Shown: piece after piece, positions 40,994-48,256 of the stretch | Numbering within the stretch: position 1 is the first letter of the stretch | Layout of the letters: each line of letters starts with the position of its first letter | Source of the DNA: Bin87 sp034423115 | GTDB taxonomy: Bacteria; Chloroflexota; Dehalococcoidia; Lucifugimonadales; UBA3495 | Length of the DNA stretch: 64,000 bases | Assembly (NCBI GenBank): GCA_034423115.1 | Contig: DAOUJD010000056.1 | Span: forward strand, 46,814-110,813 | Direction of reading: 5' to 3' | Translations under genes and position numbers: made by a program | The notes under the pieces: generated by a model | Told to the model about the DNA's origin: nothing | What the model saw: only the letters and a program-made list of their open reading frames with translations | Databases searched by the model: none

Positions 40994-41404
40994 ATGGGTA
41001 CGTTTACCTACCCCATAGAGGTCGTTTCCGCCGACGGCAGCCGTTCCGAGATGGTTGAGGCGACTGTCGACACCGGCTCAACTTACACCTGCCTGCCCGC
41101 ATCGTTGCTCCGTCATCTGGGCGTAACTCCACGGCGGACGATTCGGTCAGAGTTGGCCGACGGTAGCATAGTTGAAGACGCGATCGGTGAAGCCCGCGTT
41201 CGCGTCGAAGGGGTCGAGACGACAACTATTGTCGTTTTTGTAGGGGACGAAGCGCCCGCCTTGCTCGGCGCATACACGTTGGAAGGTGCCTTGCTCGTGG
41301 TTGACCCAGTGCGTCAACGCCTGGCGCCCACCCACGCGCTGCGGTATGGCAAACGGATAGCTGATTGCCAGCTACGAGGTGCCCACGGGCCCATGCATTT
41401 GTAG
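40994..41404 (+). CDS. Single-domain retropepsin-like aspartic protease
   Basis: The 136-residue product has the catalytic triplet Asp26-Thr27-Gly28 in ATVDTGSTYTCLP, a flap-like strand region and the second structural motif ALLGAYTLEGALLVVDP. A single DTG implies that activity needs a homodimer, as in clan AA retropepsins. Such predicted proteases are common but uncharacterised in Chloroflexota and cyanobacteria. The ATG at 40994 follows the hydratase by 1 bp. Proteolytic activity is inferred from the motif only. Confidence 0.7.
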   Translation: MGTFTYPIEVVSADGSRSEMVEATVDTGSTYTCLPASLLRHLGVTPRRTIRSELADGSIVEDAIGEARVRVEGVETTTIVVFVGDEAPALLGAYTLEGALLVVDPVRQRLAPTHALRYGKRIADCQLRGAHGPMHL

Positions 41405-41450
41405 TTACAATGCTGCGAACCGGTTAGTTTCAACGGAGACCACACACCAC

Positions 41451-42380
41451 ATGTACCCACCACACATCTTCGCTGATAATCCCATCGACCGCGGCGAGGT
41501 TGAACGGCGCGACGAGGACTGGATAATCCAACAGTCCCAGGCTGCTACCAGCAGGTTCCTGCCCTTCCGAAACCTGAACGTTCTTCTCACCGAGGATTCC
41601 CCACCGGAGTTGGGCTGGCTCTCCACGCAGCAGGCGCAGCCTTTGCCGGCCAGCGCTGAGTGGATTTTCTTGGGACTCCTGGATGGCGTCGCCCACTTCG
41701 CCTACGACCTCTCCAAGGACGCCGACATCGCCGAGCGGGTTCTCGACGCGACCGGCTGGCATTTCGAGGATTGCCGCACCGCTGGCGAGACTATGTCCGG
41801 TCCCAACACCGGCCTGCTGTCCCAGGCCCGCGCACAACTGGACTGGAACCTGCGCCATGGGTTCTGCTCCGTGTGCGGACACCCCACCGATAAGGGCCGC
41901 GGCGGACAGGTGCGTCAGTGTCCCGTCTGCCGCGCCCAGCATTTCCCGCGTACCGATCCTGTGGTCATCACCGTAGTCTCCGATATCGAAAATGATCGCT
42001 GCCTCCTGGGCCAGTCGCGGGGCCGTCTCCAGCGTATGCGCGCCTACTCTGCCCTCGCCGGGTTCATGGACCAGGGCGAGTGCATCGAGGAAGCCGTGGC
42101 CCGCGAGGTCATGGAGGAAGCCGGCATCCGCGTCAAAAACGTCCGCTACCACTCGTCGCAACCCTGGCCGTTTCCGTCGTCCCTGATGATCGGCTGTATC
42201 GCTGAAGCCGACACCACCAACATCAACATGGACAACGAGGAGATGACCGACGTCAAGTGGTTCGACCGCGCCGAGGTTTTGAAAGCGTTAGCCGGGGACA
42301 GCGAGGAACTGACGGTGCCCGGACCTATCGCCATTGCCCACCACCTCATCAAGGCTTGGGCTACCGGCCAAATGCCCTGA
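41451..42380 (+). CDS. nudC: NADH pyrophosphatase / NAD-capped RNA decapping enzyme
   Basis: The 309-residue Nudix hydrolase of the NudC type has the NudC-specific zinc ribbon (CSVCGHP and CPVCRAQHFPRTDP, about residues 143-180). The Nudix box reads GFMDQGECIEEAVAREVMEEAGI with the GX5EX7REUXEEXGU pattern. The SQPWPFPSSLMIGC motif downstream is diagnostic for NudC. It cleaves NADH and removes NAD caps from RNA. The ATG at 41451 has GGAGAC about 12 bases upstream, so the ribosome site is weak. It is a cytoplasmic homodimer. Confidence 0.95.
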   Translation: MYPPHIFADNPIDRGEVERRDEDWIIQQSQAATSRFLPFRNLNVLLTEDSPPELGWLSTQQAQPLPASAEWIFLGLLDGVAHFAYDLSKDADIAERVLDATGWHFEDCRTAGETMSGPNTGLLSQARAQLDWNLRHGFCSVCGHPTDKGRGGQVRQCPVCRAQHFPRTDPVVITVVSDIENDRCLLGQSRGRLQRMRAYSALAGFMDQGECIEEAVAREVMEEAGIRVKNVRYHSSQPWPFPSSLMIGCIAEADTTNINMDNEEMTDVKWFDRAEVLKALAGDSEELTVPGPIAIAHHLIKAWATGQMP

Positions 42381-42440
42381 ACCGGTTCCAACGCCAACCG
42401 TCGAATAGCGCTACCCGGTTTCATCCAAGCCACGCTTGTT

Positions 42441-43145
42441 GTGGCCTATAGCGAAGCCCAAACCGGCGCGCTGGGTCACTTGCCACCTCTCTCCCGCGCC
42501 TCACTGCCGCAGCCTCAAGGCCCAGTGATGACATCAGGGTGTGGCGGACGTCCTACGCTGCCGCCTATCCTGAGACTATCCAACCGCTCAGGAGGCCCTA
42601 CGTCGTTGACCACGTACAAATCGTCTACGGATAGTTCCGTTGCTACACATGGTGGCGAATCAACTCCGCATTTCCAGGCAGTTGAATTCCCTGCGTATTC
42701 ACGACAATACCTTCACGAGATGCTGACGCATCTGCTCAATGTGTCAGGTTCAGATCTTGCCAGCGCTCTACCGTCCCTCAACGAACCGACTCTGTATGGG
42801 CTGGCCGCCGCAGTGGTTCTGAGCAACCCACCGATCCCTGTGGAGGTCATGGCCGGATTCATCGGCCCCCTGCGCGCTGAACTTCGCTGGCGCGGTTGTC
42901 GCGCCATGGGAACGGATCCGACCGGGCCTGTCCGTCGTGCCCGACTCATCCAGATGGTGACCACGGTATCCGCCCTCAAGATCGCGGGGGCTTCCCGATT
43001 GCAGCGGGACACGCTGGTGGGCGTTTGTCCGTTTTGTCAGGAACCCAAATTCCGGCTTTTCTTGCCAACCGTCAGGTGGCGATGCTTCGGTTGCCAGCGC
43101 AGCGGTGCCTTGCTCGAGTTTGCGGAATGCCTTTTGGAGACCTGA
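42441..43145 (+). CDS. Orphan CHC2-like zinc-finger protein (DnaG zinc domain without primase core)
   Basis: The up-to-234-residue product has a clear C-terminal zinc finger: VGVCPFCQEPKFRLFLPTVRW, then RCFGCQRSGALLEFAECLLE, which matches the DnaG/CHC2 fold but with C-x2-C in place of C-x2-H. The preceding 60-190 part has a mixed helical domain (PVEVMAGFIGPLRAELRWRG), not recognised. No Toprim or primase core follows, because the frame ends and the next gene is convergent. The start is uncertain (GTG 42441 or ATG 42528). A plasmid- or phage-related or regulatory role is possible. Confidence 0.6.
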   Translation: MAYSEAQTGALGHLPPLSRASLPQPQGPVMTSGCGGRPTLPPILRLSNRSGGPTSLTTYKSSTDSSVATHGGESTPHFQAVEFPAYSRQYLHEMLTHLLNVSGSDLASALPSLNEPTLYGLAAAVVLSNPPIPVEVMAGFIGPLRAELRWRGCRAMGTDPTGPVRRARLIQMVTTVSALKIAGASRLQRDTLVGVCPFCQEPKFRLFLPTVRWRCFGCQRSGALLEFAECLLET

Positions 43146-43205
43146 CGGCCCGCCAAGTCGATCCTATAGTCACCACCGCCGACCTGAACCCGGCCTCGCC
43201 GGATC

Positions 43206-45308
43206 CTACGGCTGATCCTCCGCCCAAACCGAATATGAGCCCGGTTGCATCGTAGCGGGAGCAATCGGGGCCACCGCTACGGCCAAGCGACCATCAGACG
43301 TGCTGTCCACTGGTACCGACCCCACAACCCGTTCCGATTCGGCGTCCCAGGTGAGGTTCATCTGCTGGGCCGAATTTTCCGGCCCGTCCACGATCACCCA
43401 CACAATCCAGTCCTGCCTCACCTGGTTGTTCACTCGTGCAAACCCGTCAGCAACCCAATCCGCCGCGTCGCCAACTTCCGCATCCCCGGTAATCTTGATG
43501 TCTTGTACGCACATCCCCGGACCGTTGATTGCATCGTCGGTCACGTAGTGAAACCGCACCAGCGCATCCTGCCCGGCGTAGGGACCTAACGATGCCTCGC
43601 CGTCCTGCCATCCACCAGAATCGCCCGTGTAGCCGTATCCATAACTGTTCCCCACGGGGTTGGCATCCGTCGTCCCAGCAGCCTGCAACACATCCCAAGT
43701 GCGCCCATTGTCCACCGACACCGACACATACAGGTAGTCCCATTCTTCCTCGATGTCGTGCCAGTACCGGTAGGTCACTTTGGGCTCCGACCCGTCGGAT
43801 GCGGTTGCCGGGACCTTCAGGCTACGGCTCAACGTCGCCGAAATTGTGTCGCCCCGGTTGCTCCACCAGCACTCGCCATCCACCTCGGTCGGCAGCAGGG
43901 GCGCCGTTCCCAACCCTTCAAAGTGAACAATGACTTGGTCTTCCACGTCGCGGATGTGGACATAATCAACGCCGTATTGCGCCAACTCCCGGGGATATCC
44001 TTCGTTATCGGCGTCTTGGTGCACGGTAATCGAAGCTTGGATGTCCAAATCCTCGTAACCGTGCCGCCCCGAGTCCTGGTCCAAAAGGTTGGCCACCATC
44101 CAGTCCGCGAATACTGTGTGAAAGTCGGCTGCGCTCCCGCCGGTGGTCTGCGCACCACGCAGGGTCAGAAACTCGTCCACCGCAACGATGCCATCGCTTT
44201 CGATGGCCAAGAGGTCCTGCAACCCGCCCGTCGGGGCGTAATGCTCACGGACGTAATGCGCGAATAGAGACGCGGCTCCGTAATTCAGGCCGACGTTGCT
44301 TGAAAGGTCGTCCGGCCAGTTCACCAGCGACGCGTCCGGCCGGCGCAGGTAGTGGTAGACGCTGCCACCGCGGTAACCGGCCTCACTGACTGCCAACTCC
44401 GCGAGTCCTTCATTCAACCAAGTCGCCTCGGACTCATCTGCAATCTGGTGAATCACGTGCTGTAACTCATGCGCCAGGATGTTCAGCAAACGTTCGTCAC
44501 CATAGGCAGCGGCCCGCGTGTTGATATAGATGGCTGGCACTTCGTTGCTGTATGGGGCCGCGCTCGACGGATATTGGTCGCTACCCGATACATATCCGCC
44601 GACCCCTGGAATCCGCCCGTTGATGACGTGTATCCGCTCCGGTTCCTGGCCCGACGCGAAAACTGCCTCCACCCGTGGGAATACCTGCTCCTCGGCTGCG
44701 GCTACCGTCCGGGACGTGTCGTCGCTAGACAGGTCCTCCCCTGAGTCTGACCACCAGTATGCGCTGTCTGAAATTGCCACCAGTTGAAATTCACTGCTGA
44801 CCATAGTTCGCCTTGGATAATCCAGCGTCCAGAATTCCCGTACATCACCAACCTTCCAGGCTCCGGATTCCTGCGTTGGCGGCGTGTTTGGTTCAACTCC
44901 TTGCCACCGCATCTGGCGGGCCAATTCCAGCAGATCTCGATCGGGCGGCACCGGAAAATCATCTGCTGTCATTGCGCTAGCCCGGGCATCGGTTGGTAAT
45001 GCCGCCACTTTCGGTGGGGCTGCCTGCGGATGCGTCGTAGCCGTAGCCGCCGTTTCGGTAGGGCTAGTCGATTTCGTGGCTCCCGACCCTCTCAGAGTTG
45101 CTGTTGGCGAAGCCGAACTGGCGCTCGATACGGGAACGGGCGTGGCTACCGCCGATCGTTGAACCTCATCGGCAGCGTTTTCGGCATTGCAACCGAATCC
45201 CAGCAACACCACCGTCAACAACGCCGAAATGATCGCTGGTAGGTGCCACGTCCTGATCCGTTGTGGCCCGATCTCGCCGTTATTGGTCTGGTTTCTCCGG
45301 TTGCTCAT
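43206..45308 (-). CDS. Secreted lipoprotein metallopeptidase (M30/immune inhibitor A-like)
   Basis: The 700-residue protein starts with a lipoprotein signal (LTVVLLGFGC, lipidated Cys40), followed by a Ser/Thr/Pro/Ala-rich linker. The catalytic centre is HELQHVIH (His280, Glu281, His284) with the third ligand in TWLNEGLAEL (about Glu300), typical of gluzincins of the M30 group. The C-terminal half has immune inhibitor A-like beta modules (WDVLQAAGTTDANPVG, GYTGDSGGWQDGEASLGPYAGQDALVRFHYVTD) that could bind substrate or the cell surface. ATG 45308 overlaps the pth gene end by 29 bp on the same strand. It is predicted to act outside the membrane on large proteins. Confidence 0.82.
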   Translation of the reverse strand: MSNRRNQTNNGEIGPQRIRTWHLPAIISALLTVVLLGFGCNAENAADEVQRSAVATPVPVSSASSASPTATLRGSGATKSTSPTETAATATTHPQAAPPKVAALPTDARASAMTADDFPVPPDRDLLELARQMRWQGVEPNTPPTQESGAWKVGDVREFWTLDYPRRTMVSSEFQLVAISDSAYWWSDSGEDLSSDDTSRTVAAAEEQVFPRVEAVFASGQEPERIHVINGRIPGVGGYVSGSDQYPSSAAPYSNEVPAIYINTRAAAYGDERLLNILAHELQHVIHQIADESEATWLNEGLAELAVSEAGYRGGSVYHYLRRPDASLVNWPDDLSSNVGLNYGAASLFAHYVREHYAPTGGLQDLLAIESDGIVAVDEFLTLRGAQTTGGSAADFHTVFADWMVANLLDQDSGRHGYEDLDIQASITVHQDADNEGYPRELAQYGVDYVHIRDVEDQVIVHFEGLGTAPLLPTEVDGECWWSNRGDTISATLSRSLKVPATASDGSEPKVTYRYWHDIEEEWDYLYVSVSVDNGRTWDVLQAAGTTDANPVGNSYGYGYTGDSGGWQDGEASLGPYAGQDALVRFHYVTDDAINGPGMCVQDIKITGDAEVGDAADWVADGFARVNNQVRQDWIVWVIVDGPENSAQQMNLTWDAESERVVGSVPVDSTSDGRLAVAVAPIAPATMQPGSYSVWAEDQP

Positions 45309-45918
45309 GGGTTTCGGGTTTTTCAGGCGGAGGGTCTGTGTTGTAGCGGTTCATCGCGATATCGATGCCGTCGGACAGCAGGCACTCGACCGCCTCGGCT
45401 GCCCTCCGGATGGCGTCGTTGACCGCCGGAGTTTCGTCGTCGGAAAACCGTCCCAGTACGTGGTCCACGCTTCCCGACATTCCGGGGCCGCCGATACCGA
45501 TGCGCAGTCGCGGGAAATCGATCGTGCGCACCGTGCGGATGATGTCCTTGATGCCATTGTGTCCAGCGTCGGAACCGCGCGCCCGCAACCGGATCCTACC
45601 CAGTGGCAACGCCATCTCGTCGTACACTACTACCAGGTCGGCAGGACGGGCACCGAACCTCGCAATCAGATACGCTACCGACTCGCCGGACAGATTCATG
45701 AAGGTCCTCGGCTTGGCCAGAACCACCGGTTTTCCTTCCCGATAGCCCTCGCCCAGTGCCGTCGTCCGGCGTCGGTCGCCGATTTTGATACCCCACCGTT
45801 CCGCGAGCAGGTCGACGCAGCCGAACCCCACGTTGTGCCGCGTGTCTCGGTAGCGGGGACCTGGATTTCCCAGGCCTATTATCAACCGCGTGGGCGTTTG
45901 TTCCTTTTCCTGCCCCAT
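45280..45918 (-). CDS. pth: Peptidyl-tRNA hydrolase
   Basis: The 212-residue enzyme releases tRNA from stalled peptidyl-tRNA. Motifs are LIIGLGNPGPRYRDTRHNVGF with the catalytic His, FMNLSGESV, DEMALPLGRIRLR and GHNGIKDI, all in the expected order. ATG 45918 begins just before the core; the frame stays open to 46008, but this extension has no family match. Its end overlaps the metallopeptidase gene by 29 bp. The C-terminal tail (PPEKPETHEQPEKPDQ) is charged and probably disordered. Confidence 0.95.
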   Translation of the reverse strand: MGQEKEQTPTRLIIGLGNPGPRYRDTRHNVGFGCVDLLAERWGIKIGDRRRTTALGEGYREGKPVVLAKPRTFMNLSGESVAYLIARFGARPADLVVVYDEMALPLGRIRLRARGSDAGHNGIKDIIRTVRTIDFPRLRIGIGGPGMSGSVDHVLGRFSDDETPAVNDAIRRAAEAVECLLSDGIDIAMNRYNTDPPPEKPETHEQPEKPDQ

Positions 45919-46098
45919 GAGCAACTCGACGTACAAGGTTGCCACGACCTCGAGCCATTGACAAGTGCGCCTCCGGTCGCGTCTGGCGAATTGAGACACC
46001 TCGACCACCGTCGATGTTGTTGCAAGTCAGTGACCGTTCATCCTCCGGCGCGTATTTGAGCCGCGCTGTATCGCCTGCCTTTGGGATGGCGGATTCCT

Positions 46099-46127
46099 TG
46101 ACGAACGGCGCCCTCGCCAGTAATATA
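46099..46127 (+). promoter_or_regulatory. Sigma-70-like promoter for the universal stress protein
   Basis: TTGACG (46099-46104), a 17-bp spacer and TAATAT (46122-46127) give a good sigma-70 arrangement. The leader of about 95 bases is AT-rich. A further TATAAT lies at 46140-46145, so an alternative start is possible. Confidence 0.6.
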
Positions 46128-46225
46128 TTTCTATAGATTATAATGATTATCAATAAATAAAATCATCCGCTATACCGATAACAAAAACAACCGTTGCAAA
46201 TCGCGGCGGGGCAGGAGGGCACATC

Positions 46226-47191
46226 ATGGAATTGTTCAACAACATAATCGTTCCTTTGGACGGGTCGGAGTCATCGGCCCACGCGCTCCCGGCCGCTCGC
46301 TTGATGGCGGGCGCGTCCGGTGCCAAGCTCACGTTGGTGCGCTGTTTCCCCGACATCCCAGATTGGCAGGCCGACGCCAGCCGCGGCCGGCGGCGGGGTT
46401 CCATGGCGCTCGCCGAGCACGATCGGATCGACGCGTACCTTTCAGGAGAAAGACTCCGGCTGCAACGCCAGGGTTTCCTCCCGCTGGTCGAAATCGAAGC
46501 CCGCGAAGGTCCGGCCCACGAGATCATTTCCGGCATCGCCAGTCGAGACCCTGACTCCCTGATAGCCATGTCGACTCATGGACAGGGAGGGCTGGCACGC
46601 CTGCTGGGCGGCAGCGTTGCATCAAAGGTAATCGGTTCGGTCAACAATCCCGCTTTTGTGGTGCGTTGCAACGGACTGGACTGCCCGGCGCTTCCCCAGT
46701 CTTTCAGCAACGTTATAGTTCCCCTAGATGGCTCTGAGTCGGGCGAATCGGCATTGCGATACGCGGGTGCGCTGGCGTCCGCTTTCAACGCACGCATCAC
46801 GCTGGTGCGTTCCATTCCCGATGCCGCGAATATCTACGTCCATGCCGGCTGGTCATGCTATTTCGGTGGGCCGTCCTTCGCATATTATGACTGCGTGCGA
46901 ATGGGCGAGGATGCCGAGGCCTTGACCAACGAATACCTGTCGCAAAAGGCCGACGATTTGTCGCGCCGGTTCCCGGTGGCCGATATAGAAACCGTAGCGA
47001 CCCGCCAAAACCCGGTTCGGTCGATTTTGGACGCCGCCGACAATTTGGAAAACCCGATGGTCGTGATGGCTACTCACGGTCGGCACGGCCTGCGGAGACT
47101 CCTCTTCGGCAGCGTCGCCGATCAGGTTATTCGCAATTCGTCCGTTCCGACTCTGCTGATAAAACGTGGGGCCGGTGATGTGAGAGCCTAG
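46226..47191 (+). CDS. Two-domain universal stress protein
   Basis: The 321-residue protein has two UspA domains. Domain 1 (about 1-148) starts with NNIIVPLDGSESS and ends with STHGQGGLARLLGGSVA. Domain 2 (about 158-316) starts with SNVIVPLDGSESG and ends with ATHGRHGLRRLLFGSVADQVI. Both carry the ATP-binding GxxGxxxxxxxGS pattern, so it is of the nucleotide-binding type. Relatives respond to stress, and ATP binding is expected but the role is unknown. ATG with GGAGG about 9 bases upstream. A strong terminator follows 36 bp downstream. Confidence 0.92.
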   Translation: MELFNNIIVPLDGSESSAHALPAARLMAGASGAKLTLVRCFPDIPDWQADASRGRRRGSMALAEHDRIDAYLSGERLRLQRQGFLPLVEIEAREGPAHEIISGIASRDPDSLIAMSTHGQGGLARLLGGSVASKVIGSVNNPAFVVRCNGLDCPALPQSFSNVIVPLDGSESGESALRYAGALASAFNARITLVRSIPDAANIYVHAGWSCYFGGPSFAYYDCVRMGEDAEALTNEYLSQKADDLSRRFPVADIETVATRQNPVRSILDAADNLENPMVVMATHGRHGLRRLLFGSVADQVIRNSSVPTLLIKRGAGDVRA

Positions 47192-47227
47192 CAATGACGA
47201 TGCCAAAGTAGGCACGGTGCTATTGGT

Positions 47228-47256
47228 GGGGGCGAATCCGATTCGCCCCCTTTTTT
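47228..47256 (+). terminator. Intrinsic terminator with the GGGGCGA palindrome (copy 3)
   Basis: GGGGGCGAAT and ATTCGCCCCC form a perfect 10-bp stem around a 3-base loop, followed by six T. Its stem shares the GGGGCGA core with the repeats at 25331 and 28212. It ends the stress-protein transcript. Confidence 0.85.
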
Positions 47257-47348
47257 CGCAGCCCGTAGAGGTTTGCCGGCGTATGGTCAGGGTGCCCCGA
47301 CCCCATGGGTATCCGCTGGGCCTATACCCACCCGGCGGTCCAGGGCAT

Positions 47349-47377
47349 TTTACAGTACACCCCGTTCTTGTTATATT
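47349..47377 (+). promoter_or_regulatory. Strong promoter for the TlpA-like selenoprotein gene
   Basis: TTTACA (47349-47354), exactly 17 bp, then TATATT (47372-47377) with a TGT extension immediately upstream. It is the best-formed promoter seen in the window. The expected start is near 47384, leaving about 70 bases of leader. Confidence 0.65.
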
Positions 47378-47401
47378 GACCGTGCGTACTTGGCGCATCT
47401 C

Positions 47402-47423
47402 CCCCGGCCCAAGCCGGGGTTTT
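47402..47423 (+). promoter_or_regulatory. Attenuator-like hairpin in the leader of the selenoprotein gene
   Basis: CCCCGGC and GCCGGGG form a perfect 7-bp stem around CCAA, followed by four T. It lies between the promoter and the start codon, so if it acts, transcription would stop before the gene unless it is overcome. Confidence 0.5.
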
Positions 47424-47454
47424 GATTTCCCTGACAATCGATAGTCGAGCATCC

Positions 47455-48201
47455 ATGCCGCGAATCCGTAAATTGATGGCCGCATTCTCGGTGTGTGCTG
47501 CGGTGTGCTTGGGTCTGTTGCTCGTCGCCTGCGCTGCACCATCGGCCAATCAGCCCGATGCAGAATACTCGGCCACCGTCCCGGCGTTTGTCCCAACCTC
47601 CGAGGCCGTAAGTCAATCTACATCTGAATCAGCAACTTCGATTCCTCCGACGGTTGCTTCCCAGTCGCCGACCGACACCGCTGTTCCGCCCACCGACCCG
47701 CCGCCTCCACCCACTTACACTCCGCGGCCGTTGCCCACCTATACTCCACGTCCCGCTCCGGTTCCGGCTGGTGAAGGCGCACGGTCTGAAAGCACCCCGT
47801 TCCAGGCTCAAACCCTGGACGGGTCGGTGATCAACCTTAGCGACACCTATGGCACGCCCACTCTTCTGGCGTTTTGGGCGCCCTGGTGACCATACTGTGC
47901 GCGGGAGTTGCCCGCGGTCGCCTCCCTCTACCGAGAGGAACTATCGGAAGCCGGAGTCCACGTCATCGGCGCGTCCCAATTCAATACCACGGAGGCGGCG
48001 ACCAGGGAATTCGTGGAGAAACATGAACTCACTTTTCCCAATTTCTACGATCCCGATTCTGCGGTGGCGTCGGCCTACGGAATCAGGGGCGTCCCTTCTT
48101 ACGTTTTCCTGGACAAAGAGGGCCGCGTGGCGCGCACCAGTTCCGGCGCTCGCGGCGTCGATCTGATCCAGGATATCCTGAACGATTTGAGGGCGGAGTG
48201 A
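47455..48201 (+). CDS. Thioredoxin-fold (TlpA-like) lipoprotein with in-frame TGA at the redox site, probable selenoprotein
   Basis: Read through one TGA (47887-47889), the frame gives 248 residues. Residues 1-24 are a lipoprotein signal with lipobox LLVAC, followed by a Pro/Thr-rich linker to about residue 110. The thioredoxin domain then follows: STPFQAQTLDGSVINL, LLAFWAPW, the TGA, PYCARELPAVASLY, VHVIGASQFNT, GIRGVPSYVFLDKEGRV. In the family the motif is WCxxC, so TGA replaces the first Cys (position 145) and Cys148 remains, giving W-U-P-Y-C. Downstream coding sequence is intact for 103 codons and a SECIS-like stem-loop follows the TGA. Expected role: extracytoplasmic thiol-disulfide or peroxide reduction. 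ATG 47455 has only a weak GAG ribosome site. A premature stop or read error is the alternative, but its exact position argues against chance. Confidence 0.85.
47887..47916 (+). promoter_or_regulatory. TGA (Sec) codon with downstream SECIS-like hairpin
   Basis: After TGA at 47887-47889, a 6-bp G/C-only stem is formed by 47900-47905 (CGCGGG) and 47911-47916 (CCCGCG), with apical loop AGTTG (47906-47910). The loop starts 17 bases after the TGA and its second base is G, as in known bacterial SECIS elements, where the loop lies roughly 16-37 bases downstream. Confidence 0.65.
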
Positions 48202-48212
48202 ACTGGGCATTA

Positions 48213-48221
48213 TGCTATAAT
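48213..48221 (+). promoter_or_regulatory. Extended -10 promoter (TGC-TATAAT) for the rpsF operon
   Basis: TGC then a perfect TATAAT lies 35 bp upstream of the rpsF start. TTGAGG at 48187-48192 is 23 bases away, too far for a standard -35. Confidence 0.6.
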
Positions 48222-48256
48222 CCTTCATCGTTCTTACCATTTCAGGAGATTCCAAC

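Noticed and set aside
47887..47889. TGA as premature stop making the TlpA-like gene a pseudogene or two separate genes
   Set aside because: The stop falls exactly on the redox Cys codon, no other damage is present in 248 codons, and a SECIS-like hairpin follows. A chance nonsense mutation would not be expected there.
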